Notes: generated from the letters alone by a model not told the origin. 64,000 nucleotides of DNA from Microbacteriaceae bacterium VKM Ac-2855 (GCA_013204985.1 JABMLG010000003.1:434001-498000); one strand, 5' to 3'. Counted from the stretch's first letter, positions 40,650-50,027 are shown. Program-made: numbers and translations.

Positions 40650-42341
40650 ATGACCCTGTCCACGCCCCAGACCGCCTACGCTTCCGCGAAGCTGCAGGGC
40701 ACCGGTGTCGGACGCGGGCTCGCGCTCGGCCCCGTCATCCGGATGCCCGATCCGTTGCCTGCTCCCGCCGAGACTCCGAGCACCCGCACGATCGCGCAGG
40801 AGGAGGAGCGCGCCGTCGCGTCGCTCTCCGCCACCGCGGCGACGATCCGGCATCGCGGTGAGCGTGCCGGTGGTTCGGCGAAGGACGTCCTCGACGCGCA
40901 GGCACTCATGGCGGAGGACCCCTCGCTCGCCGACGACGTCTCCGCTCGGATCGCCGACGGCAAGACGGCCGAGCGCGCCGTGTTCGAGGCGTTCGCCGGT
41001 TTCCGCGATCTGCTGGTCGCGATGGGCGGCTACATGGCCGAGCGCGCCACCGACCTCGATGATGTGGCGCAGCGCGTCGTTGCGCACCTGCAGGGCGTCT
41101 CGGCGCCGGGTGTTCCCGAATCGGACACCCCGTTCATCCTGGTCGCCCGCGATCTCGCACCGGCCGACACGGCGCTGCTCGACCTGAACAAGGTCCTCGG
41201 TCTCGTCACCAGCGACGGCGGACCCACCTCGCACACGGCGATCCTCGCCCGCGAGAAGTCGATCACCGCGATCGTCGGCACCTCCGGTGCCCTCGATCTG
41301 CGCGATGGGCAGCTGGTCATCCTCGACGCCACCACGGGCGTCGTCACCGTGAACCCGTCCGACGTCGAGATCAACACGGCGAAGGATGCGATCGCCGAGC
41401 GCGAGGCGCTCCTGGCAGCGCCGATCGTGCCGGGTGCGCTCGCCGACGGCACCACGGTGCCTCTCCTGGCGAACCTCGGTTCGGCCGACGGCGCGCTGCC
41501 GGCCGTCGAGCTGGGGGCCGAAGGCGTGGGCCTGTTCCGCACCGAGTTCCTGTTCCTCGACGCGAAGAGCGCGCCGACCGTCGCGGAGCAGCAGGAGCAG
41601 TACATCAAGCTCCTGCAGGCCTTCCCAGGCAAGAAGGTCGTCGTGCGAGCGTTGGACGCCGGCGCCGACAAGCCGCTGAGCTTCCTCAATGACGAGCCGG
41701 AGGAGAACCCGGCGCTGGGTCTGCGCGGCCTGCGCGCGCTCCGCGCCAGCGAGCAGATCCTCCGCGATCAGCTCACCGCCTTGGCGAACGCGGACGCCGC
41801 GACCGACGCGGACCTCTGGGTCATGGCGCCGATGGTCGCGACCGTCGACGAGACCCGCTACTTCGTCAACATGGCCCGCGAACTCGGGATCAAGACGGCG
41901 GGCGTGATGGTGGAGGTGCCCTCCTCCGCTCTGCTCGCGGACCGCATCCTGGCGGTGGCCGACTTCGCGTCGATCGGTACGAACGACCTCACGCAGTACA
42001 CGCTCGCGGCCGACCGGCTGCTCGGATCGGTCTCGGCCTATCAGGATCCGTGGCACCCCGCGGTGCTCCGCCTGGTCGGTGAGGTCGGCCGGGCCGGCGC
42101 GGCACTGGGCAAGCCGGTCGGTATCTGTGGAGAGGCAGCCGCGGATCCGCTGCTCGCCGTCGTACTCGTCGGCCTCGGCGCGACGAGCCTCTCGATGTCG
42201 CCGGCGGCACTCGCCGACGTCCGTGCCGAGCTGTCCGAGCACACGCTCGAGCAGGCTCAGCACTTCGCGGAGCTGGCCCTCGCGGCCGACAGCGCCGCCG
42301 CCGCCCGCACCGCCGTCACCGAGGCCATCACGGCTCGCTGA
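40650..42341 (+). CDS. ptsI: Phosphoenolpyruvate-protein phosphotransferase, enzyme I
   Basis: Enzyme I, 563 residues, takes phosphate from PEP onto His195 (GGPTSHTAI) and hands it to HPr. The N-terminal HPr-binding helical domain, phosphohistidine domain and C-terminal PEP-binding barrel are all present; the catalytic cysteine is in GICGEAAADP. Its presence beside HPr and the mannitol genes makes this locus a complete PTS. A CGGAGGGGC/GCCCCTCCG hairpin follows at 42358-42384. Confidence 0.98.
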   Translation: MTLSTPQTAYASAKLQGTGVGRGLALGPVIRMPDPLPAPAETPSTRTIAQEEERAVASLSATAATIRHRGERAGGSAKDVLDAQALMAEDPSLADDVSARIADGKTAERAVFEAFAGFRDLLVAMGGYMAERATDLDDVAQRVVAHLQGVSAPGVPESDTPFILVARDLAPADTALLDLNKVLGLVTSDGGPTSHTAILAREKSITAIVGTSGALDLRDGQLVILDATTGVVTVNPSDVEINTAKDAIAEREALLAAPIVPGALADGTTVPLLANLGSADGALPAVELGAEGVGLFRTEFLFLDAKSAPTVAEQQEQYIKLLQAFPGKKVVVRALDAGADKPLSFLNDEPEENPALGLRGLRALRASEQILRDQLTALANADAATDADLWVMAPMVATVDETRYFVNMARELGIKTAGVMVEVPSSALLADRILAVADFASIGTNDLTQYTLAADRLLGSVSAYQDPWHPAVLRLVGEVGRAGAALGKPVGICGEAAADPLLAVVLVGLGATSLSMSPAALADVRAELSEHTLEQAQHFAELALAADSAAAARTAVTEAITAR

Positions 42342-42357
42342 CCTCCCCCGACCCGGC

Positions 42358-42384
42358 CGGAGGGGCGCGATCAGTGCCCCTCCG
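42358..42384 (+). terminator. Terminator-like hairpin after ptsI
   Basis: CGGAGGGGC pairs perfectly with GCCCCTCCG across a 9-nt loop, 17 bp after the stop; no T tract follows. Confidence 0.6.
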
Positions 42385-42534
42385 ACCGCACCACGCACCA
42401 GTACAACCCTCACCAGTACCACCCGTCATCCCCCACCCCACGGGCGCCGCTCCCCGAAAACGTCACGGCAGCGCCCCGCCACACCGGCCCTCGGCCGTCC
42501 TCGACCCTTCACCTGAGAAAACGGAGTTATACCC

Positions 42535-44079
42535 ATGACAACGACGTCACCAGCGGCGGCACGCGGAGGAGCCCGCGTCCACGTGCAGAAGTTCGGCACC
42601 TTCCTCTCCGGAATGGTGATGCCGAACATCGCCGCCTTCATCGCTTGGGGTCTCATCACGGCCCTCTTCATCCAGACCGGTTGGTTGATGACCTTCTTCG
42701 GCCTCGACGCACCCTGGGTGCAGGTCCTCGGTGGTTGGAGCACCGATCCCGACGTCACCAACGTCGGCCTCGTCGGCCCGATGATCACCTACCTCCTGCC
42801 GCTGCTCATCGCGAACACCGGTGGCCGTATGGTCTATGGCGCCCGCGGTGGCGTGGTCGGCACGATCGCGACGATGGGCGTCATCCTCGGCGCCGGGATC
42901 CCGATGTTCATCGGTGCCATGATCGTCGGCCCCGGTTCCGCGTGGATCATGAAGCAGATCGACAAGATCTGGGACGGCAAGATCAAGCCCGGCTTCGAGA
43001 TGCTCGTCAACAACTACTCCGCCGGCATCGTCGGTATGGTCTTGGCGCTGATCGCCTTCGGCGGAATCGCGCCGATCATCTCCTGGCTGACCGCTCGTCT
43101 GGGTGACGGTGTCGACTGGCTGGTGAACCTCGGTCTGCTGCCGGTCACCTCGCTCTTCATCGAGCCGGCGAAGATCCTGTTCCTCAACAACGCGATCAAC
43201 CAAGGCGTGCTCACCCCTCTCGGCGTGCAGCAGGCGGCCGAGCAGGGCAAGTCGTACCTGTTCCTCCTCGAGGCGAACCCCGGCCCCGGCATGGGTGTTC
43301 TGCTCGCCTTCGCGATCTTCGGTGTCGGCGCAGCCCGCGCCTCCGCTCCCGGCGCAGCGCTGATCCACTTCGTCGGTGGCATCCACGAGATCTACTTCCC
43401 GTACGTCCTGATGAAGCCTGCACTGCTCGCCGCCGTCATCCTCGGTGGTGCGACCGGTGTCGCCACCAACGTGACCTTCAACTCGGGCCTGCGTGCTCCC
43501 GCATCTCCGGGATCGATCATCGCCGTCTTGATCCAGACGGCCAGCGACAGCTACGTCGGCGTGATCCTGTCGGTGATCCTCTCGATGGCGGTCTCGTTCG
43601 TGGTCGCCTCGGTGATCATCCGTGCGAACCGCAAGCGCGACCTCGAGGCCATGGCCGAGGGTGACGACGCTCTGGCCGCAGCCGTCGCCGCGAACGCCCA
43701 GAACAAGGGCAAGGAGAGCTCCGTCGGCTCTCTGCTGGGTACGGGTGCCGGTGCTCCTGCAGCGGGCGCGTCCACGGCCACCGCGACCCAGGTGAAGAAC
43801 ATCGTCTTCGCCTGCGACGCCGGCATGGGATCGTCCGCGATGGGCGCCTCCGTGCTTCGCAACAAGATGAAGAAGGCCGGATTCGAGGATGTGACGGTGG
43901 TCAACAAGTCCATCGCGTCGCTCGAGGACAACGTCGACCTGGTCATCACGCAGAACGAACTCACCGAGCGCGCTCGCCAGAAGACGCCGAACGCGATCCA
44001 CGTGTCGGTCGACAACTTCATGAACAGCCCCAAGTACGAAGAGGTCGTCGCCCTCGTCGCGGAGCAGCACGGCAAGTAG
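42535..44079 (+). CDS. mtlA: Mannitol-specific PTS permease IICB
   Basis: A 514-residue integral membrane transporter. The IIC domain (about residues 15-365) includes the signature GGIHEIYFPYVLMKP; a Gly/Ala-rich linker leads to the IIB domain with phosphocysteine Cys427 in FACDAGMGSSAMGAS. It imports mannitol and phosphorylates it to mannitol-1-phosphate. Unlike E. coli MtlA, the IIA domain is a separate protein (mtlF), the usual Gram-positive arrangement. CGGAG is just upstream. A 70-bp palindrome separates it from mtlF. Confidence 0.96.
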   Translation: MTTTSPAAARGGARVHVQKFGTFLSGMVMPNIAAFIAWGLITALFIQTGWLMTFFGLDAPWVQVLGGWSTDPDVTNVGLVGPMITYLLPLLIANTGGRMVYGARGGVVGTIATMGVILGAGIPMFIGAMIVGPGSAWIMKQIDKIWDGKIKPGFEMLVNNYSAGIVGMVLALIAFGGIAPIISWLTARLGDGVDWLVNLGLLPVTSLFIEPAKILFLNNAINQGVLTPLGVQQAAEQGKSYLFLLEANPGPGMGVLLAFAIFGVGAARASAPGAALIHFVGGIHEIYFPYVLMKPALLAAVILGGATGVATNVTFNSGLRAPASPGSIIAVLIQTASDSYVGVILSVILSMAVSFVVASVIIRANRKRDLEAMAEGDDALAAAVAANAQNKGKESSVGSLLGTGAGAPAAGASTATATQVKNIVFACDAGMGSSAMGASVLRNKMKKAGFEDVTVVNKSIASLEDNVDLVITQNELTERARQKTPNAIHVSVDNFMNSPKYEEVVALVAEQHGK

Positions 44080-44141
44080 TCGCCGTCGCCACCGCTGCGC
44101 TCGCGGAGCGGGCGGCGAGTAGCGAACCATCAGTAACAGCC

Positions 44142-44211
44142 ACGAGGGAACCCGTAGTGTGCGAGGGGGTCGGTCATGACCGACTCCCGCGTGCACAACG
44201 GGTTCCCTCGT
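44142..44211. repeat. 70-bp near-palindrome, GAGGGACCC family, copy 2
   Basis: Two 34-nt arms around a 2-nt centre, with five mismatches. The outer part (CGAGGGAACCC...TGTGC) resembles the element at 14445-14517. It lies between mtlA and mtlF and may lower read-through or stabilise the mtlA message. Confidence 0.85.
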
Positions 44212-44239
44212 TGTCTCCCACTCCACGGAAGGACATGAC

Positions 44240-44674
44240 ATGAGCGACGTGCTCACCATCGGACAGATCAACGCCGCGGGTTCCGCGACCACCAAGGACG
44301 AGGCGATCCGCGAGGCCGCGGATGTGCTGGTCGCAGCCGGCGCGGTCACGGAGGCGTACTACGACGCGATGCTCGCCCGGGAGGCGACCGTGTCGACGTA
44401 CATGGGCAACCTGCTCGCGATCCCGCACGGCACGAATGACGCGAAGGATGAGATCAAGGCCTCAGCGCTCTCCTTCACCCGTTACGCGTCCCCGATCGAC
44501 TGGGACGGCAACGAGGTGAAGTTCGTCGTCGGCATCGCCGGTGTGAACAACGAGCACCTCGAGATCCTCTCCAAGATCGCGATCATCTTCTCGGAGGACG
44601 ACGAGGTGCAGAAGCTGCTCGACGCTCCCGACCAGGCCGCGCTGTTCGCCCTGCTGAGCGAGGTCAACGAGTAA
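44240..44674 (+). CDS. mtlF: Mannitol-specific PTS IIA component
   Basis: A 144-residue IIA protein of the fructose-mannitol family; it accepts phosphate from HPr on His63 (AIPHGTND) and passes it to Cys427 of MtlA. Full family length. GGAAGGA precedes the ATG. The stop codon shares a base with the mtlD start, so the two are translationally coupled. Confidence 0.96.
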   Translation: MSDVLTIGQINAAGSATTKDEAIREAADVLVAAGAVTEAYYDAMLAREATVSTYMGNLLAIPHGTNDAKDEIKASALSFTRYASPIDWDGNEVKFVVGIAGVNNEHLEILSKIAIIFSEDDEVQKLLDAPDQAALFALLSEVNE

Positions 44675-45813
44675 TGAAGGCCGTCCACTTCGGCGCAGGC
44701 AACATCGGTCGCGGCTTCGTCGGATTGATCCTGCACAACGCCGGCTACGAGATCGTCTTCGCCGATGTGAACGCCGAGCTCATTGATGCGATCAAGGCCG
44801 CGACGAGCTACACGGTGCACGAGGTCGGCGATGAGCCCTCGTCCGAGGTCGTCGACGGATTCCGCGCCCTGAACTCGGGGTCGGAGGAGGAGGCGCTGAT
44901 CCACGAGATCGCGACCGCCGACATCGTCACGACGGCGGTGGGCCCGACGATCCTTCGCTTCGTCGCCCCGGTGATCGCGAAGGGGTTGGCGGCGCGCGAC
45001 GCATCCCTGCCGCCGCTCGCGGTGATGGCGTGCGAGAACGCGATCAACGCGACCCAGATCCTCGCGACCGAGGTGGCCTCGAATCTCAGCCCCGAGCAGT
45101 GGGAGCAGCTGCGCGCGCACGCGATCTTCGCCGATACCGCCGTCGACCGGATCGTGCCCAACCAGGCGCCCGGTCAGGGGCTCGACGTGACCGTCGAGAC
45201 CTTCTACGAGTGGGTCATCAACGCCACGCCGTTCGGTGACACGGTGCCGAGCATCCCGGGTGCGACGTTCGTGGAGGACCTGGCGCCCTTCATCGAGCGC
45301 AAGCTCTTCACGGTGAACACCGGGCACGCCACCGCGGCGTACTTCGGTTTCGCGGCCGGGAAGCACAAGCTCTCGGACGCCCTGGCGGATGCTGAGGTGT
45401 ACGCGGCGGTGAAGGCCGCCCTCGAGGACACCAAGAGGCTCGTGGTCGAGAAGCACGGCTTCTCGGACGAGCAGCAGCAGGCCTATCTGGAGAAGACGCT
45501 GAAGCGCTTCGCCAACCCGTACCTCACCGATACGGTCGACCGGGTCGGACGCCAGCCGCTGCGTAAGCTCTCACGGCACGAGCGGTTCATCGCTCCCGCC
45601 GCCGAGCTCGCCGAACGCGGTCACACGCCCAGCGGCCTCCTCGCCGCCATCGGCGCCGCGCTCCGCTTCGACGTTCCATCGGACCCGCAGAGCGTCGAGC
45701 TCAAGGAGAAGCTGGCGACGCTGACACCAGAGGAGTTCGTCTCCGAGGTCACGGGGCTGCCGACGGAGCATCCGCTCTACGCCCAGGTGCTCGCGGTGAT
45801 CGTCGCGGCCTGA
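44674..45813 (+). CDS. mtlD: Mannitol-1-phosphate 5-dehydrogenase
   Basis: A 379-residue NAD-dependent dehydrogenase that converts mannitol-1-phosphate to fructose-6-phosphate. The N-terminal dinucleotide motif is HFGAGNIGRGFVG; the catalytic domain has the ERKLFTVNTGHATAAYFG segment with the conserved lysine and histidine. It completes the mannitol pathway and ends at a strong terminator (45830-45857). Confidence 0.97.
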   Translation: MKAVHFGAGNIGRGFVGLILHNAGYEIVFADVNAELIDAIKAATSYTVHEVGDEPSSEVVDGFRALNSGSEEEALIHEIATADIVTTAVGPTILRFVAPVIAKGLAARDASLPPLAVMACENAINATQILATEVASNLSPEQWEQLRAHAIFADTAVDRIVPNQAPGQGLDVTVETFYEWVINATPFGDTVPSIPGATFVEDLAPFIERKLFTVNTGHATAAYFGFAAGKHKLSDALADAEVYAAVKAALEDTKRLVVEKHGFSDEQQQAYLEKTLKRFANPYLTDTVDRVGRQPLRKLSRHERFIAPAAELAERGHTPSGLLAAIGAALRFDVPSDPQSVELKEKLATLTPEEFVSEVTGLPTEHPLYAQVLAVIVAA

Positions 45814-45829
45814 TCGATCGCTCGGAAGC

Positions 45830-45857
45830 GGGGCCGGTCTCTTCGGAGGCCGGCCCC
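45830..45857 (+). terminator. Terminator after mtlD
   Basis: GGGGCCGG pairs with CCGGCCCC, extended by CTC/GAG around a TTCG loop, followed by GTCGTTT. It is 16 bp after the mtlD stop. Confidence 0.85.
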
Positions 45858-45903
45858 GTCGTTTCGACCGGGGCCGGGCTTCGCTGCGACGACCCGCGCA
45901 CGT

Positions 45904-46512
45904 TCAGAGGGCCGGGAACAACCAGCCGTCGTCGATCAGTGCCGCTCGCAGCTTCATCCGTGTCGAGACGTCGATGTCGTGTTCGCGGTAGTGCGCCCGG
46001 GTGCGGGAGAGGTGCCGTCTGATCGTCTGTTCCTGCAACCCCATCATCGAGCCCAGCGACGATGCCGACGGCGCGGAACGACCGCAGTAGAGGCAGGCGA
46101 TCTGCAGCTCGCGGTCGGTCAGCTCGACCTGATCCGGTGCGGGGGCGGGCAGGGGGAGGACCTCGTGGTGCAGGATCCGCTCGACGAGGGTGTCGAGCCC
46201 GTCGGCGGCCCGCACGATGCCGACGGCTCCCGCCTCGAGCAGCCGCCGCTCGTGAGCCGGCGACGGCGCACCGAGGATCGCGATCGGAGCCACATCCAGT
46301 GCGGCGAGAGCGCGCGCCTTGAGGGCCGCCGGAACATGGTCGGTCAGCTCGGCCCGGAAGACCGTCACGTCCGACAATCGAGCCCACGACTGCGAGTACT
46401 CCGCCCAGCTCGTAGCCGTCACCCGCAGTTCCGCGGATCCGGCGGTACGAGGCAGAGCGAGCGCCAGTGCTCCGCGGACGAAGGGGAGATCGTCCACGAC
46501 ATCAACGATCAT
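45904..46512 (-). CDS. LuxR-type orphan regulator with degenerate receiver
   Basis: A 202-residue protein. It starts like a receiver domain (IVDVVDDLPFVRGAL) but lacks a clear phospho-acceptor aspartate on the third strand. The C-terminal LuxR helix-turn-helix begins at LTDRELQIACLYC, and the recognition helix region reads LQEQTIRRHLSRTR. No kinase is adjacent. The start is supported by a TAGGCT box 6 nt upstream (leaderless). Divergent from a second LuxR-type gene 88 bp away; the two may share regulation. Confidence 0.75.
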   Translation of the reverse strand: MIVDVVDDLPFVRGALALALPRTAGSAELRVTATSWAEYSQSWARLSDVTVFRAELTDHVPAALKARALAALDVAPIAILGAPSPAHERRLLEAGAVGIVRAADGLDTLVERILHHEVLPLPAPAPDQVELTDRELQIACLYCGRSAPSASSLGSMMGLQEQTIRRHLSRTRAHYREHDIDVSTRMKLRAALIDDGWLFPAL

Positions 46513-46518
46513 GCCGGA

Positions 46519-46524
46519 AGCCTA
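46519..46524 (-). promoter_or_regulatory. -10 box, probable leaderless promoter of the minus-strand LuxR-type gene
   Basis: TAGGCT on the minus strand, 6 nt before the ATG at 46512. Confidence 0.5.
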
Positions 46525-46600
46525 ACGGACCTCGGTGTCGCTGCCCGACGAGCATCCCGTTCGCCCGACGACCGGTATGGTCGCTGCCGAGGAGGTGCGT

Positions 46601-47248
46601 ATGTCCGCCCCGACCCAGTCGATTCCCGATGTCTCCGTCATCCACCCCTCGCGACTCGAAGCGGAGTCGATCGCGCTCTTCATGCGTCGCGAGGCGCGAG
46701 GTCGCCCTGCCGTCGAAGTGCTGCACGGCGACCGTCCGTGGCGCGAAGCGGCGGGCCGGGTCGTGATCGTCGACCGAGCGAGCGAGCGCCCTTCACTGCT
46801 GCCGATGGTGGTGCGCGAACTCACCGAGCGTGACGCCAAAGTGGTTCTTCTGGTGGGCGCCAGCGCCGACCCTGTTGCGCAGGCCGGGCGCTTCGCCGGA
46901 GCCTACGCGGTCGTCGAGGAGAAGGCGCCGCTGAGCGCTCTTCTGGATGTCGTCGAACACGGACTCGCCGGACACCTGCGTCGGCGCGACGTCTTCGGCG
47001 AGGCCTGGCAATCGTCGCTCTCCTCCCGTGGTGACGGCCTCACGCCGCGAGAGCGCTCCGTCGTCGAACTGATGGTGTCGTCGGAGGAGCCGTCGATCGA
47101 CGAGATCGCGACCGAGCTGGGTATGAGCCCGCACACCGTGCGCGTCCATCTCGCGAACGTCCGCAAACGTCTCGGTGGGGAGCGCGCGAAGAACCGCGTG
47201 TCGTTGCGACGCGCGCTCGAGGAGCACGGCTGGATCGATCCGCTCTGA
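46601..47248 (+). CDS. LuxR-type orphan regulator with degenerate receiver
   Basis: A 215-residue protein with a receiver-like N-terminal half (VSVIHPSRLEAESIALF; VIVDRASERPS) and a canonical LuxR helix-turn-helix from about residue 150 (LTPRERSVVELMV, ATELGMSPHTVRVHLANVRKRL). ATG 46601 was chosen because GAGGAGG is 5 nt upstream; an earlier in-frame GTG at 46535 lacks a ribosome-binding site. Divergent from the gene at 45904-46512 and followed by a bidirectional terminator. Targets unknown; the exported protein and signal peptidase downstream on the other strand are candidates. Confidence 0.78.
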   Translation: MSAPTQSIPDVSVIHPSRLEAESIALFMRREARGRPAVEVLHGDRPWREAAGRVVIVDRASERPSLLPMVVRELTERDAKVVLLVGASADPVAQAGRFAGAYAVVEEKAPLSALLDVVEHGLAGHLRRRDVFGEAWQSSLSSRGDGLTPRERSVVELMVSSEEPSIDEIATELGMSPHTVRVHLANVRKRLGGERAKNRVSLRRALEEHGWIDPL

Positions 47249-47300
47249 ATTCGACGGACGGCGGTGCTGGGTTCGACCGACGATCGCGGGGAACGACGAA

Positions 47301-47336
47301 GGCGGGCGCCCTCCGACGGATCGGACGGCACCCGCC
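47301..47336. terminator. Bidirectional terminator between convergent genes
   Basis: GGCGGGCGCC pairs with GGCACCCGCC, with TCCGA/TCGGA continuing the stem. It lies between the ends of the LuxR-type gene (47248) and the exported protein gene (47354). Confidence 0.8.
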
Positions 47337-47353
47337 TCGGCGGTGAATCGTGA

Positions 47354-47989
47354 CTAGACGATCGGGGTCGCGGTGCCGGCGTAGACGACGGTGCCCGCGC
47401 CGAAGATGACGGTGCCGACACCGAACACGTTGAGGTCCCAGGACAGCGTGACCGGGCAGGTGATCGAGATCAGGCCGGGGAGGCCGACGAGGATCACGTT
47501 CAGCGTGACGGTGATCTTGGTCGGGCGCACCGGGTTGCTGTTCGCGAGGTACACGCCGTTCGGGAAGTCGATGTCCGAGAACAGGAAGGCGCCGGGCAGG
47601 GTGCCGATCTGGCCGAAGGTGCCCGTACCGGTGCCGAGCCCAGTGCCGACGTGCGTGGTGCTGTCGCTCATGGTCAACGTCGCCGACGTGACCACCGAGG
47701 TGTAGAGCGGGCGGAAGAGCGTCAGGTCGCAGCTGGTCGAATCCAGGCCGAGGGCTCCGGCGAAGACCAGAGCGGCCTTGTTACCGAGAACGACGGCTTC
47801 GGTCGTGACCGCACCGAGCACACCCGGCTTGAGGCAGGTGGGGCAGACGGGGGTCGAGGCAGCGGCGGCCGGAGCGGCGGACGCGGCGACGACGGCGGGC
47901 ACGGTCCAGGCGGCGCCCTTGATCAGGGTGCGGCGGCCGCGGCTGGTGACGGCCTCGTGCTGTACGGGGGGAACGGTGTTGTTGTCCAT
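47354..47989 (-). CDS. Exported protein of unknown function with twin-arginine signal
   Basis: A 211-residue protein. Residues 1-45 form a Tat-type signal: basic region SRGRRTLIK, hydrophobic stretch and AAAAS near the cleavage site. The mature part is glycine-, threonine- and valine-rich, likely beta-structured, with four cysteines (CPTC near its start, one in STSCDL, one in ITCPV), so disulfides are possible. No domain was recognised. GAAAGG precedes the ATG. The next genes upstream on the same strand encode a thiol-redox membrane protein and signal peptidase I, which suggests folding or processing partners. Confidence 0.7.
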   Translation of the reverse strand: MDNNTVPPVQHEAVTSRGRRTLIKGAAWTVPAVVAASAAPAAAASTPVCPTCLKPGVLGAVTTEAVVLGNKAALVFAGALGLDSTSCDLTLFRPLYTSVVTSATLTMSDSTTHVGTGLGTGTGTFGQIGTLPGAFLFSDIDFPNGVYLANSNPVRPTKITVTLNVILVGLPGLISITCPVTLSWDLNVFGVGTVIFGAGTVVYAGTATPIV

Positions 47990-48151
47990 CGAATGGCCTT
48001 TCTCGTCCGACGCGAGCGGTTCGGCGCTGGCGACGGCTAGGTCGGGGAGAGGTGTTCGAGATGAACGCTCTCACGATCGTTCGCGTCCCCGCCTTCATTG
48101 GGTCGAGAAGACTAATCAATCAGGGTCAGCTGCGTACCCTGATGAACCCCG

Positions 48152-49162
48152 TTACGACGCGTTCCGTACCCCGGTCCCCGGCTCATCGAAGAAGCCCGGT
48201 CGGAGCACCTGCGCCTCGATCGCGACCTCGCCCGCCACCCAGCCGGAACCGAGCGGATGCGCGGCGTCGAGGTAGACCGCGCCGGGGGTGCCCTGCAGGC
48301 CGAGCCGGCGAGCGGTGACGCGACGCGGGTCGTAGAGGGCGTGCGGAGCCAGCGGCGCGTACACCTCGTAGTCGGCGACGTCCTCCGGTGAGCCGAGGAA
48401 CACCGGCTGGAGATCGTCCCCCTCGCGCAGGCCGTGCGGCCACCAGCGGAAGCGCTCCACCAGGCTGTGGCAGGAGGAGCAGTCGAGCGAGAAGAACACC
48501 AGGTGCGTGGGTGGTGTCGTGTACTCCGCGAGGTCGATGCTCTCGCCGTCAGCGGTGAACAGAACGAGGGGGGCGTCGTCGTGCGCGGGTGCGGGCGCGG
48601 GCGCGCCAGCGGGTGCGGCGTGGAAGGCGCTGCCGGGGGTCGCCGGCGGGGTGGTCTTGTTGCGGTGGATCACGAGTACTCCGATCACGAGAGCGGTCAG
48701 GATGAGGGGCACGAACGGGGCGCCGAGCAAGCGCGCGCCGAATTCGGCGGGGGAGTCGGCGGCGAACAGCCCCGTGGCCGACAGTGCGAGGAAGACCGCG
48801 TTGCGAACGACGGTGGCGCGCGTCATGCGGGCATCGCCGAGACCGCCGAAGCATTCGCAGTCCACGTCTTCCGGCAGGCGGCTCGCTCGAATGGAGACCA
48901 CGAGGAAGACGAGGTACAGCACCGTCGCTGCGACGAGCGGGGGCAACTGCCATGGCGCGGGCGCGATCACGATCACGAGACCCAGCACGATCTCACCCAC
49001 TGGGAACAGGCGCGAGAACACGCGAGTCCGCCGCAGCGCAGCGGGTACGCCGAGTGCGGCGAGGCTCTGGTGGAAGGCCGCCGTTCGACCGAGCTTCAAC
49101 ACACCGCTGGCGAGGAGCACGCTCCCGGCGAGCCACGCGGCCACGGTCAGGGCGATCGTCAC
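48152..49162 (-). CDS. MauE/DoxX-like membrane protein fused to thioredoxin-like domain
   Basis: A 336-residue protein. The N-terminal half has four or five transmembrane segments with a DCECFGGLG loop, as in MauE-family redox membrane proteins. After a proline/alanine linker the C-terminal half looks like an extracytoplasmic thioredoxin/TlpA-type domain with the active-site pair C228-S-S-C231 and a cis-proline candidate in QGTPGAVY. It probably transfers electrons to or forms disulfides in exported proteins. GTG start at 49162 follows GAGGAC; an upstream in-frame extension overlaps lepB and is not plausible. 73 bp downstream of lepB. Confidence 0.78.
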   Translation of the reverse strand: MTIALTVAAWLAGSVLLASGVLKLGRTAAFHQSLAALGVPAALRRTRVFSRLFPVGEIVLGLVIVIAPAPWQLPPLVAATVLYLVFLVVSIRASRLPEDVDCECFGGLGDARMTRATVVRNAVFLALSATGLFAADSPAEFGARLLGAPFVPLILTALVIGVLVIHRNKTTPPATPGSAFHAAPAGAPAPAPAHDDAPLVLFTADGESIDLAEYTTPPTHLVFFSLDCSSCHSLVERFRWWPHGLREGDDLQPVFLGSPEDVADYEVYAPLAPHALYDPRRVTARRLGLQGTPGAVYLDAAHPLGSGWVAGEVAIEAQVLRPGFFDEPGTGVRNAS

Positions 49163-49235
49163 GTCACGTCCTCCTCGGGGATGTCCAGGTCCGGTTCCGC
49201 AGATACAACACGTAGCGGTCGTCGATGTTCCCGGC

Positions 49236-49988
49236 TCAGCGGGTGATGCTCGGGTCCTCGCCGCCGACGACCTGCCAGCGGGTGAGTGGCCAGGCCACGG
49301 CGAACACACGGCCGACGATGTTGCCCTCCTGCACCACCTTCACACAGCCGTCGATCGGTCCGGGAGTGCCTCGGCAGTTGCCCAACGAGTCGTTCGAGTT
49401 CGACCGATGATCGCCGAGCACGAAGACCGTGTTGTCCGGAACCGTGTACTCGTCGAAGCAGCGCGCGGATGCGGGGCTGCTGTCGCAATCCAGGGAGCCG
49501 ACCTCGAAGGCGAAATCCTCGAACACGTAGGTCTCGTCCAGTGGCACGCCGTCGACGAGGACCCGGCCCTGGGCGTCGCAGCAGGAGACCGTCTGACCGG
49601 CGACGGCGATCACGCGCTTGACGAGGAACTGTTCGTGCGACGGGCCGATGCTGGCCACGTCGCCGAAGTACTTGATCGCCTCGCTGAGCGGATTCCCGAC
49701 GGTGTCGGTGCGGCCCCACGCGTCGTCGCGGGAGAACACGACGACCTGGCCCGTGTGCACCGGCCCCTGCAGCTTCGCGGTGCGGTCGACGAGAATCCGG
49801 TCGCCGAAGAAGCCGCCGCCCTGGAGAGTGTTCTCCATGGAGCCGGAGGGCACCGTGTACACCTTGACGAAGAAGTTCTGCAGCAGGGCGATGAGCACAA
49901 CGGCGACGATGACGCTGACGACGGGATGCGAGTACCAGCGCCGCTTCGACCGGGTGGAACCGGTGGCTCCGTTGGATTCCTTCGACAC
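49236..49988 (-). CDS. lepB: Signal peptidase I
   Basis: A 250-residue type I signal peptidase. One transmembrane helix (about 22-40) is followed by catalytic Ser50 in PSGSMENTL and Lys124 in FLVKRVIA; box E (GDHRSNSNDSL) is intact. It cleaves signal peptides on the outer face of the membrane. Two extra cysteine pairs (VSCCDA, CDSSPASARC) suggest disulfides. GTG start after AGGGA. It probably shares a transcript with the MauE-thioredoxin gene. A TAGGCT box at 50028-50033 may be its promoter. Confidence 0.95.
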   Translation of the reverse strand: MSKESNGATGSTRSKRRWYSHPVVSVIVAVVLIALLQNFFVKVYTVPSGSMENTLQGGGFFGDRILVDRTAKLQGPVHTGQVVVFSRDDAWGRTDTVGNPLSEAIKYFGDVASIGPSHEQFLVKRVIAVAGQTVSCCDAQGRVLVDGVPLDETYVFEDFAFEVGSLDCDSSPASARCFDEYTVPDNTVFVLGDHRSNSNDSLGNCRGTPGPIDGCVKVVQEGNIVGRVFAVAWPLTRWQVVGGEDPSITR

Positions 49989-50027
49989 GGCCGTCCCTGC
50001 TTCCCGGCCCCGATCGGGCCGAGTGAC

